Positions 46,968 to 55,134 of a stretch of 64,000 bases of DNA are shown here, piece after piece. Positions within the stretch are counted from its first letter, which is position 1. Every line of letters starts with the position of its first letter. The stretch comes from RH-AL1 sp965277355 (GTDB lineage: Bacteria > Pseudomonadota > Alphaproteobacteria > Rhizobiales > Beijerinckiaceae), in contig CBDICN010000002.1 in NCBI GenBank assembly GCA_965277355.1, positions 1,550,001 to 1,614,000 on the forward strand, in the 5' to 3' direction. The translations under genes and the position numbers were made by a program. Under the pieces are notes generated by a model that worked only from the letters and a program-made list of their open reading frames with translations, had not been told where the DNA came from and ran no database searches.

Positions 46968-47423
46968 ATGCTTCGCATGGTTCCCTTCCCCCGCCTCGCT
47001 TCGCTCTGCGGGGGTGGATGCAAGGCTCCGGGTCGCTTCCTTGTCGACCTTGTCGGCTACGGTCTCGTCAGCGTCGTCGCGCTCGCCTGCGACTACGGCC
47101 TGCTGGTCTCGCTCGCGCGCCTCGGCATGGACTACCTTCTCGCCGCGACGATCAGCTTCTCGCTCGGCATGCTCGTGGCTTACACGCTCAGTGCTCGCTT
47201 CGTGTTCGCCAACCGGCGCGCTCGCTCGACCCGCGCCAAGCTGCTCGGTTTCTTCGCCGTCGGCCTCGCCGGGCTTCTGCTGACACAGGGGCTTCTTGCC
47301 CTGTTGGTGTCCGGGCTCGGCGTTGCCGTAGCGCTGGCGAAGATCCCCACGGCGGGCTGCGTGTTTCTTTTCAACTTCCTCGCCCGGCGCGGCTTGGTGT
47401 TCGCGGGCGCAACCTCTCGATGA
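46968..47423 (+). CDS. GtrA-family membrane protein, start uncertain
   Basis: 151 residues from the ATG at 46968; the frame is open from a TTG at 46815 that overlaps the previous stop, but residues between are low-complexity and include a hairpin (46988-47014). The conserved part, with four helices (GYGLVSVVALACDYGLLVSL; LLAATISFSLGMLVAYTLS with RFVF; then two more), is GtrA-like. GtrA proteins are thought to flip polyprenyl-linked sugars or assist cell-surface glycosylation. The next gene begins on its stop codon. Confidence 0.82.
   Translation: MLRMVPFPRLASLCGGGCKAPGRFLVDLVGYGLVSVVALACDYGLLVSLARLGMDYLLAATISFSLGMLVAYTLSARFVFANRRARSTRAKLLGFFAVGLAGLLLTQGLLALLVSGLGVAVALAKIPTAGCVFLFNFLARRGLVFAGATSR
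46988..47014. repeat. GC-rich hairpin in the GtrA 5' region
   Basis: CCCCCGC (46988-46994) and GCGGGGG (47008-47014) are perfect inverse repeats around the loop CTCGCTTCGCTCT. It resembles the GC-rich spacer hairpins elsewhere in the window (33580, 57188), which hints that the sequence before about 47030 was intergenic and the GtrA start may be even later. Confidence 0.5.
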
Positions 47424-49411
47424 GCCTGTCGGCGAGCGCCGCGGCCGGCGCCGCCGTGCCGGTCGAGCGTCGGCGATGGCTCGGCCTTCGGGTCGGAAGT
47501 CGCGCGACTCCTCTCGCGCTTATCAGCCTGGCGGCGCTCTTTGCTCTCTGCCATCCCTACGAGGGGCTTGTCGGCGACAGCACGGTCTACGTGGGGCGCA
47601 TCCTCGCCGATCACGATCCCGCCGGGCTTGGGCGCGACCTGCTTTTCGCCAACGACGGCCAGTCGAACTTCAGCCTGTTCCGCATTCTCGCCGGCCCTCT
47701 GGTCCTTGCACTCGGACCGTCGCTCGCGGCCGCAATCGTCGCCGCCGCCGGGAGCCTGTGCTGGCTCGCGGGCCTGGTGGCGCTCGCCCATGGCCTGGCG
47801 CGCGGGCGGACGGCCTGGGCCATCGTGATCCTGGTAACAGTTCTGCCGACGGGCTACGGCGATACCGGCCATTTCGCCTTCGCCGAGCCGAGCGCGGTGC
47901 CGCGTCCGTTCGCCGAGGCGGCGGTGATAAGCGCCTTCGCCGCGATCCTCGCCGGCCGCTGGCGGCTCGCGCTGGCGTCGCTCGCGGCCGCGGCTGCGCT
48001 GCACCCGATCATGGCGATGCCGGGTATCGGGGTCGCCGGCATGCTTTGGCTGTGGCAGCTGGCGCCGGCGCGGCGGCGCATCGCCCTCGCTTTTCTCGTC
48101 GCGCTCGTCGGCGTCAGCGTGCTCGCCGGTCTTGCGGGCGTGCCGTTGCTCGCGAGGATGGGGCGCGTCGTCGATGCGGAATGGTTCGGGATGATCGCCA
48201 GCCGCGGACCGCACCTCTTCCCAACGCTTTGGACCTCGAGCGCGCTATCGCCGCTGATGGCCGCGACGGGGACGCTAATGGTTGCCGCGCGTCTCGTGAC
48301 GCCGCCGCGGGGGCGCCTGTTCCTCGCCGTCGTGATCGTCGGAGGCGCCGGTCTCGCCGCCTCGGTCGTGCTCTCCGACACGCTCCACCTCATGCTGTTC
48401 GTTCAGCTCCAGATGTGGCGCGCGACCTGGCTTGTCGCGGTGCTCGGCGGCTGCGCGCTCGCGGCCTGCGCCGACGCATTGTGGCGGCGCGACGATGTCG
48501 GACGCCTAGCTCTGGCCCTGCTCGCTCTCGCCTGGGCGATCCCGCTGAGCCCGCTGTTCACCGCGGTCCTGGTCGGTGCGGCGCTGCTGCTGGAGTTCGG
48601 CACGCTCAAGGATCGGCTCCCGCTCGGCGGCCGGGTGATCGGCTGGCTCTACGCTCTCGCCGGCCTCGCGATCATGATTTGGGTGCTCGGCGGCGTGGCC
48701 GGCTATCTCGCCTTCCTGCGCGCGCTCCCCTCCGGCGACGCTCCCCGTCTCGCCGACCCGGTCCGCAACGGTCTCCAAACCGTGCCTCTCGCCGTCGCGG
48801 CGGCGGTCTGGCTGCTCGGGCCGCGGCTTCCCGCCCGCTGGGCGGTCCCGAGCTTGGCGTTGGTCGCGTTCGCGTTGGGCTTGGCCGCCGTCGCGCTCTG
48901 GGATCAGCGGCCGGCTGCCGCGCGCGTCCTCGAGCACGCGGCGCCCCCCGGCTTTGCGGCCCCGGCTGGCGACCCGCCAAGCGACGTGCTCTGGCTCGAC
49001 GGCATGGGCGAGGCCTGGTTCAGCCTGCGCCGTCCGCAATATCTTTCGGCGCAGCAGGCCGTCAGCATGGTGTTCTCGCGCGCACTCGCGATGGAATGGC
49101 GGCATCGCGCGCAACTCCTCGTCGATGCCGGCCTCGCGCGCCGCAGCATCCTGCGGCCGTTTACCACGCCGGCCGACGGCGATCGTCTGCGCGTGACCCC
49201 GGACGCGCTCGCGCGCTTCTGCGGCCGCGTCGATGCGCCGGGCGCCATCGTCCTGCCGATCGAGAAAGGGACGCTGGCGCCTCCCGTGGCCGGCCTGAGC
49301 CTGTGGCCGCTACGGACCCCTCTTTTTGCCTACGAGGGCCATGTCTCCGCGGAGGAATGGCACGAGATCACGGCGCTCGCAGCCATCCCGTGCCGCCGTA
49401 GTTTCCCGTAA
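47420..49411 (+). CDS. large polytopic membrane protein of unknown function
   Basis: 663 residues, start ATG 47420 overlapping the GtrA stop. About 11-13 hydrophobic helices occupy residues 25-515; the first loop reads CHPYEGLVGDSTVYVGRIL. The C-terminal 140 residues are soluble-like (DVLWLDGMGEAWFSLRRPQ, then ALARFCGRVDAPG). The layout (many helices then an extracytoplasmic tail) resembles glycosyltransferase-39-like or DUF6311-type surface-polysaccharide proteins, but I see no catalytic signature. Context with GtrA and the FAD enzyme argues for a cell-surface glycan role. Confidence 0.8.
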   Translation: MSLSASAAAGAAVPVERRRWLGLRVGSRATPLALISLAALFALCHPYEGLVGDSTVYVGRILADHDPAGLGRDLLFANDGQSNFSLFRILAGPLVLALGPSLAAAIVAAAGSLCWLAGLVALAHGLARGRTAWAIVILVTVLPTGYGDTGHFAFAEPSAVPRPFAEAAVISAFAAILAGRWRLALASLAAAAALHPIMAMPGIGVAGMLWLWQLAPARRRIALAFLVALVGVSVLAGLAGVPLLARMGRVVDAEWFGMIASRGPHLFPTLWTSSALSPLMAATGTLMVAARLVTPPRGRLFLAVVIVGGAGLAASVVLSDTLHLMLFVQLQMWRATWLVAVLGGCALAACADALWRRDDVGRLALALLALAWAIPLSPLFTAVLVGAALLLEFGTLKDRLPLGGRVIGWLYALAGLAIMIWVLGGVAGYLAFLRALPSGDAPRLADPVRNGLQTVPLAVAAAVWLLGPRLPARWAVPSLALVAFALGLAAVALWDQRPAAARVLEHAAPPGFAAPAGDPPSDVLWLDGMGEAWFSLRRPQYLSAQQAVSMVFSRALAMEWRHRAQLLVDAGLARRSILRPFTTPADGDRLRVTPDALARFCGRVDAPGAIVLPIEKGTLAPPVAGLSLWPLRTPLFAYEGHVSAEEWHEITALAAIPCRRSFP

Positions 49412-49478
49412 CGGGGCCGACGCCGCCGCCCCCCACTTCGGCTGCAGCCGGCGTTGCGCGAACCACGGCCGCAGCGGT

Positions 49479-50975
49479 ATGTTGATTCACCCGATGCGCG
49501 ATATCGCAACGCAGACTGCCGAACTTGGCGTCCCCGAGAGCACCCGTCCCCATGACGTGCTGCGGCGGCGCCGTTCGTTTCGCGTCGGCATTACCGGGCG
49601 CCTCATTGTGCTCATCGCCGCCTTCGTGATGATTGCGGAGGTAATGATCTACATCCCCGCCGTCGCCAACATGCGCTTCAACTGGCTGCGCAACCATCTC
49701 AGCGCGGCCTACACCGCAGCGCTCGTGCTGGAGACCGCGCCGCAGGCGATGTTGACCGACGCGTTCGAACGCGAACTTCTCACCAGCGTCGGCGCGAGGC
49801 TCATCGTCCTTGACGAGAACGGCACGCGGCGAATCCTCGCTTCGGGCGACCTCCCGTCCAAGGTCGACGAGATCTCCGACCTGCGCCGCGGCAGTTGGCC
49901 GGACCTCCTCGGCGCGGCGTTCCGCACCCTCGCTTCGCCGGACGGCCGGGTGCTCACCTTCCTCAGCCCCGCGCCGATGGGCGGCAACGCCATCGAGGTG
50001 ACGATGGACGAAGCGCCGCTGAAGGCGGCGATGCACGCCTTCTCACGGCGCATCTTGATCTACTCGCTGATCATCTCGGTCGTCGTCGCGACGCTCGCCG
50101 GTCTCGCATTGCACCGGATGATCCTGCGTCCGGTGCGACGTCTCACCACGAGCATCGTCGACTTCGGTGCTGATCCGGGCGATCGTTCGCGGATCATCGT
50201 TCCGTCGAACCGCAACCACGAGATTGGCCACGCCGAGCGCGCCCTCGCTGTGATGCAGGAGGCGCTGGCGCTCGAGCTCTCGCAGAAGAAGAACCTTGCC
50301 AACCTCGGGCTCGCCGTCGCCAAGATCAACCACGACATGCGCAACATGCTATCGTCGGCGCAAATCCTGTCGGACCGCCTCGCCAACCTCACCGACCCGC
50401 TGGCGCAGCGGCTCGCGCCCAAGCTCGTCGCGACGCTCGACCGGGCGATCCGCTTCTGCCAAGCAACGCTCACCTATGGCAGAGCCGTGGACGAGCCGCC
50501 ACGCCCGCGCCACCTCGATCTGCACGCGCTGGTCGCGGAAGCAGCGGAGACGGTCGCCCCGGTCTCGCACGGCCTCGTGCGGATCGAGAACGGAGTGCCC
50601 GGAAACTTCGACATCACCGCCGATGCCGAGCAGATGTTCCGCGTGATGCTCAACCTGATGCGCAATGGTGTCGAGGCCCTGGAACGGGCCGGAGCGTCGA
50701 ATGGCAAGGCGCCGGTCGTCACGGTGCGCGCCTGGAAGGAGAGCGCGACGACGATCATCGAGGTGTTTGACACCGGCCCCGGCGTGCCTACGCCGATGCG
50801 GGCGAACATTTTCGCGGCGTTCCAGAACTCGGCACGGCCCGGCGGCACCGGCCTCGGTCTCGCCATCGTCGCCGACCTCGTCCGCGCCCACGGCGGCAGC
50901 ATCGTGTTGCGCGACCACGAGGGGCCGGGCGCGCGGTTTCAGATCACGCTGCCGTGGCTGCCGGCGCTGGTGTGA
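49479..50975 (+). CDS. sensor histidine kinase, orphan
   Basis: 498 residues from the ATG at 49479. Helices near 40-62 and 190-212 bracket a periplasmic sensor of about 130 residues; a HAMP-like segment (LRPVRRLTTSI) follows. The H-box is unusual: KINHDMRNMLSS with His285, then HATPase motifs N (MLNLMRNGVEAL), G1 (DTGPGVP) and G2 (GGTGLGLAIVADL). There is no response regulator gene in the vicinity. A stretch of this gene is duplicated 850 bases downstream. Confidence 0.9.
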   Translation: MLIHPMRDIATQTAELGVPESTRPHDVLRRRRSFRVGITGRLIVLIAAFVMIAEVMIYIPAVANMRFNWLRNHLSAAYTAALVLETAPQAMLTDAFERELLTSVGARLIVLDENGTRRILASGDLPSKVDEISDLRRGSWPDLLGAAFRTLASPDGRVLTFLSPAPMGGNAIEVTMDEAPLKAAMHAFSRRILIYSLIISVVVATLAGLALHRMILRPVRRLTTSIVDFGADPGDRSRIIVPSNRNHEIGHAERALAVMQEALALELSQKKNLANLGLAVAKINHDMRNMLSSAQILSDRLANLTDPLAQRLAPKLVATLDRAIRFCQATLTYGRAVDEPPRPRHLDLHALVAEAAETVAPVSHGLVRIENGVPGNFDITADAEQMFRVMLNLMRNGVEALERAGASNGKAPVVTVRAWKESATTIIEVFDTGPGVPTPMRANIFAAFQNSARPGGTGLGLAIVADLVRAHGGSIVLRDHEGPGARFQITLPWLPALV

Positions 50976-51043
50976 GTGCGTGACCCCTGCCGGGTTGGTT
51001 CGGGTCTTTGCGAGGCCGTCGAGAGACGTCTAGCCCGGGCAGA

Positions 51044-51328
51044 TATTTGGAGTTCGAGCACCCCGAGGTGCGCGCCTGGCTCGACCGCCACCCGCGCTTC
51101 ACCTTCCACTTTACGCCCACATCGGCGAGCTGGCTGAACGCCGCCGAGGGCTTCAAGCTGACGAAGCGACGATTCGTGTTCCGTTCGATCGTCGACCTGC
51201 AGGCCGCCATCAATCGCTTCCTCACCGAGACCAACGCGGCACCAAAGCCCTTCCATTGGACCGCCGATCCAGACACCATCATCGCCGCCGTCAAACGAGG
51301 CCACCAAGTGTTGCAATCTATTCACTAA
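51044..51328 (+). pseudogene. IS630-type transposase, C-terminal remnant
   Basis: About 95 codons of the DDE transposase tail: FEHPEVRAWLDRHPRF, FTPTSASWLNAAEGF, then FRSIVDLQAAINRFL and WTADPDTIIAAVKRG. The N terminus and catalytic acidic residues before this are missing, and the middle has lost several codons between GF and LTKRR and between KRR and VFRS compared with the family pattern. No intact terminal repeats are visible. A dead insertion-sequence relic. Confidence 0.85.
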
Positions 51329-51502
51329 ATCTAGATGGGTCCGCGCAGGCCGTTAAGTCCTGCTCCAGTTGTCTTCGACGTCCAAAGCCGCAACGGATCA
51401 CGCCTTGCGTCAAACGCCGGCTGCCGCCACGGCCGCGTTCGGATCGAGAACGAGGCCCGGACGCTTCGACTTCACCGCCGATGCCGAGCAGATGTGGAGG
51501 CG
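51329..51502 (+). pseudogene. duplicated fragment of the upstream histidine-kinase gene
   Basis: About 51415-51496 matches the kinase coding sequence at about 50560-50640: CGGATCGAGAAC and CACCGCCGATGCCGAGCAG recur in the same order and spacing, with scattered differences and small indels between. The copy is short, unframed, and follows directly on the IS630 relic. It ends at the stop side of the PQQ dehydrogenase gene. Confidence 0.75.
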
Positions 51503-53326
51503 CTAAGGCAGCGCGAACACCATCAGCGCGTCGCCGACGGGGTAGCCCCAGATCAGGCTGCCGCCGGCGGCGACCGCCACGTATTGCTTGCCGTCGATGG
51601 CGTAGGTGATCGGCGGGGCGTTGACGCCGGCACCGCAGTTGAAGTGCCACAGGAGCTTGCCGCTTTTGGCCTCGAAGGCGTCGAAGTCGCCGTCCCCCTC
51701 GCCGGCGAAGACCAGCCCGCCGGCGGTCGCCACGACGCCGCCGACCAGCGGCTGCGGGGTCTTGGCCTGCCACAGGATCTTGCCCGCATGGTCGAGGTCG
51801 AGCGCCGTCAGCGTGCCGAAGCGCGGCACGTCGGCTGGCTCTGCGGTGGTGTAGTCGACCGGCGGCTTGCCGCCCGCCGCCGGCAGCGTCGCGGTCTTGA
51901 AGGTCGTCGGCAGGTGCATGGCGGCGACAAAGGCGACGCCGGCCTTGGCATCGATCGAGACCGGCGACCAGGACGCGCCGCCGCCGACGCCCGGCGAGGT
52001 CGTGACGCCCTCGGGCGACGGCTTGGCGAAGAGGTTCTGCTGAGGGACGAAGGGGTCGGACTTGTAGAGGAGTTTGCCGGTCGCGCGGTCGTTGACGAAG
52101 TACCAGCCGAGCTTCGAGGCCTCGCCGACGGCCGCCACACTCCTGCCGTCCACCGGCACGTCGAACAGCGACGGCGGGCTCGCGACATCGTAGCCCCACA
52201 GGTCGTGCGGCACCTGCTGGAAGCCCCAGCGCAGCTTGCCGGTCTTCACCGCGAGCGCGACGAGCGACACGGTCCAAAGATTGTCGCCCGGGCGGCCGGT
52301 CCCGGTCGCCTGCGGCGAGGGATTGCCGGTGCCGAAGTAGAGCAGGCCAAGCTTGGGATCGAGCGCAGGCGTATTCCACATCGAGCCGCCGCCGTACGTC
52401 CAAGCCGCCTCTTCACGAGCGTCCCTGTCAGCGGCGTCCTCCGCCTTCTCGTGGGCGATGTCGCGTGGCAGCGGCACGCCGTAGGCGGTCTGGGTGACAT
52501 AGTCGCCCTCCCAGCCGGGCTGCGCCGTGTTCCACTGCCACACGCGCTTGCCCGTGTCCGCATCGAAGGCGGCGAGGAAGCCCGAGGCGCCGTACTTGCC
52601 GGCGATCCCCACCACGGTGCCGAGCGGCGCGCCGGGCCGTTCGCTCTCGAGGTGCAGGCCGTAGCCGACGCCGACTACGCCGGCGAACACCTTGCCGTCA
52701 TAGACCAGCGGCGCCGAGTTCGATCCGATCCCGCTTTGGCCGGAGGCCTGGCGCGAGGCATCGTTGCCGACGCTCTTCAGCACCGCCTGGTTCTCGGCGG
52801 TATCCGCGCCGGGCGTCGCCATCACGACGTTCCACAGCTCCTTGCCGGTGTTGGCGTCGAGCGCGACGAGGTGGGCGTCGACCGTCCCGACATAGACCTT
52901 GCCGTAGCCGAGGCCGACGCCGCGATTGGCCGGCCCGCAGCAGAGCTTTTTCGTGGTCACCTTGTACTCGTAGTGCCAGAGCCGCTTGCCGGTCCTGGCG
53001 TCGAGCGCGGTGACGGAGGACATCGGCTCGGACAGGTAAAGCACGCCGTCGGCGACGAGCGGCGTTGCCTGGAACGTCGCCGGCTTACCGGTCTGGTACA
53101 TCCATGCCGGCACCAGCTTGCCGACATTGCCGGTGTTGATTTGGTCGAGCGGAGAGAAGCGGTCGGCGGAATAGGTTCGTCCGTTCATCAGCCATTCGCC
53201 GGCGTCCTGCCCTGCGGCGAGCAGCCGCTTGGTGTCAATCTCGCTCGAAAAAGAGGCAAGCGGCGCAGCCGACCAGGCCAGGACGAGAGGAGCGGCGAGG
53301 ATCAGACGTCCGGCGGCGGAAGGCAT
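51503..53326 (-). CDS. PQQ-dependent dehydrogenase, methanol/ethanol type
   Basis: 607 residues with a signal peptide (to about residue 26). An eight-bladed quinoprotein propeller: WMNGRTYSADRFSPLDQI-like opening (NGRTYSADRFSPL), the vicinal disulfide Cys129-Cys130 in KLCCGPANRG that covers PQQ, repeated W motifs such as ALDARTGKRLWHYE and ALDANTGKELWN, and RPGDN at 345-349 in the region of the catalytic Asp. Periplasmic oxidation of an alcohol or sugar feeding a cytochrome c. No pqq biosynthesis gene, cytochrome c or second subunit is adjacent, and it has no C-terminal heme domain. Metal type (Ca or lanthanide) cannot be decided by eye. Confidence 0.9.
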   Translation of the reverse strand: MPSAAGRLILAAPLVLAWSAAPLASFSSEIDTKRLLAAGQDAGEWLMNGRTYSADRFSPLDQINTGNVGKLVPAWMYQTGKPATFQATPLVADGVLYLSEPMSSVTALDARTGKRLWHYEYKVTTKKLCCGPANRGVGLGYGKVYVGTVDAHLVALDANTGKELWNVVMATPGADTAENQAVLKSVGNDASRQASGQSGIGSNSAPLVYDGKVFAGVVGVGYGLHLESERPGAPLGTVVGIAGKYGASGFLAAFDADTGKRVWQWNTAQPGWEGDYVTQTAYGVPLPRDIAHEKAEDAADRDAREEAAWTYGGGSMWNTPALDPKLGLLYFGTGNPSPQATGTGRPGDNLWTVSLVALAVKTGKLRWGFQQVPHDLWGYDVASPPSLFDVPVDGRSVAAVGEASKLGWYFVNDRATGKLLYKSDPFVPQQNLFAKPSPEGVTTSPGVGGGASWSPVSIDAKAGVAFVAAMHLPTTFKTATLPAAGGKPPVDYTTAEPADVPRFGTLTALDLDHAGKILWQAKTPQPLVGGVVATAGGLVFAGEGDGDFDAFEAKSGKLLWHFNCGAGVNAPPITYAIDGKQYVAVAAGGSLIWGYPVGDALMVFALP

Positions 53327-53419
53327 GGCGATCTCCGGGGGCAGGGCGCCGACTTCTAGCCTCGTCGACGGCCGCGACGCCAGTCCTCCGTGCGATCGGT
53401 GCGTCGTCGCCGCGGCCGG

Positions 53420-54661
53420 CTAGAACAGCCCGGCGATGCCGGAATAGAGGCCGAGCACAACGGTCACCGCCATCACGATCGCGATGACGATCGCGGTCGC
53501 GCCCTCCAGCCGATAGGGCGGCGGCAGGCGCCGCGCCAGCAGGAACAGGAACGTGAGCACGATGGGCAGCAGCATCGCGTTCATCACCTGCACGCCGACC
53601 GAGAGCGACACGAGGTTGAGGCCGGAGAGCACGATGGCGGCGCTGACGACCAGCGTCGCCGCATAGACGCCGTAGAACCACGGCGCGCGGGAGACCGGGT
53701 TGTCGAGCGTGTGGCGATAGCCGACGATCTCGCCCAGCGTGCGCGCGGCGGTGAGCGTCACGACGATCGCCGCGACCATCGCGGCACCGGCGACGCCGAG
53801 CCCGAAGCACACGCGTCCGGCGGTCGCGCCGAGCACGGCGGTCAGCGCGTCGGCGATCTGCTGGACCGTGTCGAGCGACTTCGTCGGCCCGTGCGACAGC
53901 GCCACCGCCGCCGAGACCAGCACCGCCGCCATGATGAGCTGCGTGATCACCGAGCCGATCGCGGTATCGGCCCGCGCCGCCTTGAGGTCGGCCGGCCCGA
54001 GGCCTTTCTCGATGACGGCGGACTGCTGGTAGAACACCATCCACGGCATGATGACGGCGCCGATGTTGGCCGAGACCAGCAGCAGGTACTTCGGATCGGC
54101 GATCGGGATGCGTATGGCGTCCGTCGCCATTTCTGCGAAGCCGGGACGCGCGATCCACGCGACCACGAGGAAGGCGAATTCGAACGCGCCGACGGCGAGC
54201 GCGATCCGCTCGACCCGCTTGTAGGACCCGGTCAGCGCGGTGCCGATGAGCGTCGCGACGGCGAGCACCATGGTGATCCAGGTCGGCACCCCGATCATGT
54301 CGCCGATGCCGGCGAGGCCGCTGAGCTCCGTCAGCAGCGCGCCGATGCAGGCGACGATCAGCGTCGCGACCGAGACCCAGGCCCAGGCCGAGCCGAAGTG
54401 GCGCTTGATCAGCGCCGCGTGTCCCTCGCCGGTGACGATGCCGAGGCGCACCGTCAGCTCCTGCACGATGTAGAGGATGGGGACGAGAACGAGCTGGAGC
54501 AGCAGCAGCCGGTAGCCCCATTGCGCGCCGCTCTGCGCGGCGGTGACGACGCTGCCCGCGTCGGTGTCCGCCAGCATGACCACGATGCCGGGGCCGGCCG
54601 CGGCAGCGAACCGGCCCCAACTCAGCCGCGACGGCGCGCGGGCGATCACGTTAACTGTCAT
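53420..54661 (-). CDS. divergent Nramp-family divalent metal transporter
   Basis: 413 residues from the ATG at 54661, about eleven helices. It belongs to Nramp by overall pattern (GPGIVVM in helix 1, ANIGAVIMPW in helix 6), but the metal-site motifs differ: canonical DPGN in helix 1 is DTDAGS at 32-37, and helix 6 MPH is MPW at 205-207, retaining the metal-selective Met and losing the His. Similar changes are known in Nramp-related clades with different cargo. Substrate therefore uncertain (Mn, Mg or other). A longer N terminus to 54721 is possible. Confidence 0.87.
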   Translation of the reverse strand: MTVNVIARAPSRLSWGRFAAAAGPGIVVMLADTDAGSVVTAAQSGAQWGYRLLLLQLVLVPILYIVQELTVRLGIVTGEGHAALIKRHFGSAWAWVSVATLIVACIGALLTELSGLAGIGDMIGVPTWITMVLAVATLIGTALTGSYKRVERIALAVGAFEFAFLVVAWIARPGFAEMATDAIRIPIADPKYLLLVSANIGAVIMPWMVFYQQSAVIEKGLGPADLKAARADTAIGSVITQLIMAAVLVSAAVALSHGPTKSLDTVQQIADALTAVLGATAGRVCFGLGVAGAAMVAAIVVTLTAARTLGEIVGYRHTLDNPVSRAPWFYGVYAATLVVSAAIVLSGLNLVSLSVGVQVMNAMLLPIVLTFLFLLARRLPPPYRLEGATAIVIAIVMAVTVVLGLYSGIAGLF

Positions 54662-55134
54662 TCTTTGCCATCTCGACCACTGTCGAGACGATCCATAAGC
54701 AGCAAGTAAGCCGGCGTCCACGGGCCACTCGTCGCAATAACGAGGGCTTGGCTCAAATAATAATTATTCTAATTCCAGTTCGCCCATTCTGGCCATGCAT
54801 CACAGCGTCATTGCCTCGCGATCTCGCTTCGCGTCAGAAGCGTCACTTGCGTCACGCTCGGTCCCAGCCGGCGCAAGTCCTTCAAATCGAAAAGCTTCTC
54901 CGGCCTTTGCGCCTGGGTGTCCCCGGACCTTGCGTCACGGCCGCATCACCGCGCGTCACTGCGTCACGCCTTACGCCGTCGTGCCTACGCGTCAGGCGAC
55001 CACGAGGGGGTCGCAGACGTCGACGCAAATAAGGTATTATTACCGATTTCATTGATCAGTCAAGCCATCCAGGGACGGACGGGGTCGGACCGCCGACGGA
55101 ACCAGCGAGGAACCGTCCAGCTCTGCGGCAAGCA
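54662..55134. repeat. gene-free region with eight GCGTCA hexamers
   Basis: No gene. GCGTCA occurs at 54805, 54831, 54840, 54849, 54932, 54953, 54961 and 54989 on the + strand. Some copies lie exactly nine bases apart (54831, 54840, 54849), others eight or so. It lies upstream of the Nramp gene and downstream of the GmrSD-like gene. The final part (55020-55060) is AT-rich. The hexamers may be an operator cluster or the decayed remains of a repeat. Confidence 0.55.

Noticed and set aside
51503..53326. Calling the PQQ enzyme XoxF (lanthanide methanol dehydrogenase)
   Set aside because: The motif around RPGDN does not allow a safe decision, and no xoxG/xoxJ gene is adjacent.
54805..54994. GCGTCA cluster as a CRISPR array
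   Set aside because: Repeats are only six bases, unevenly spaced and without equal spacers; no cas genes.
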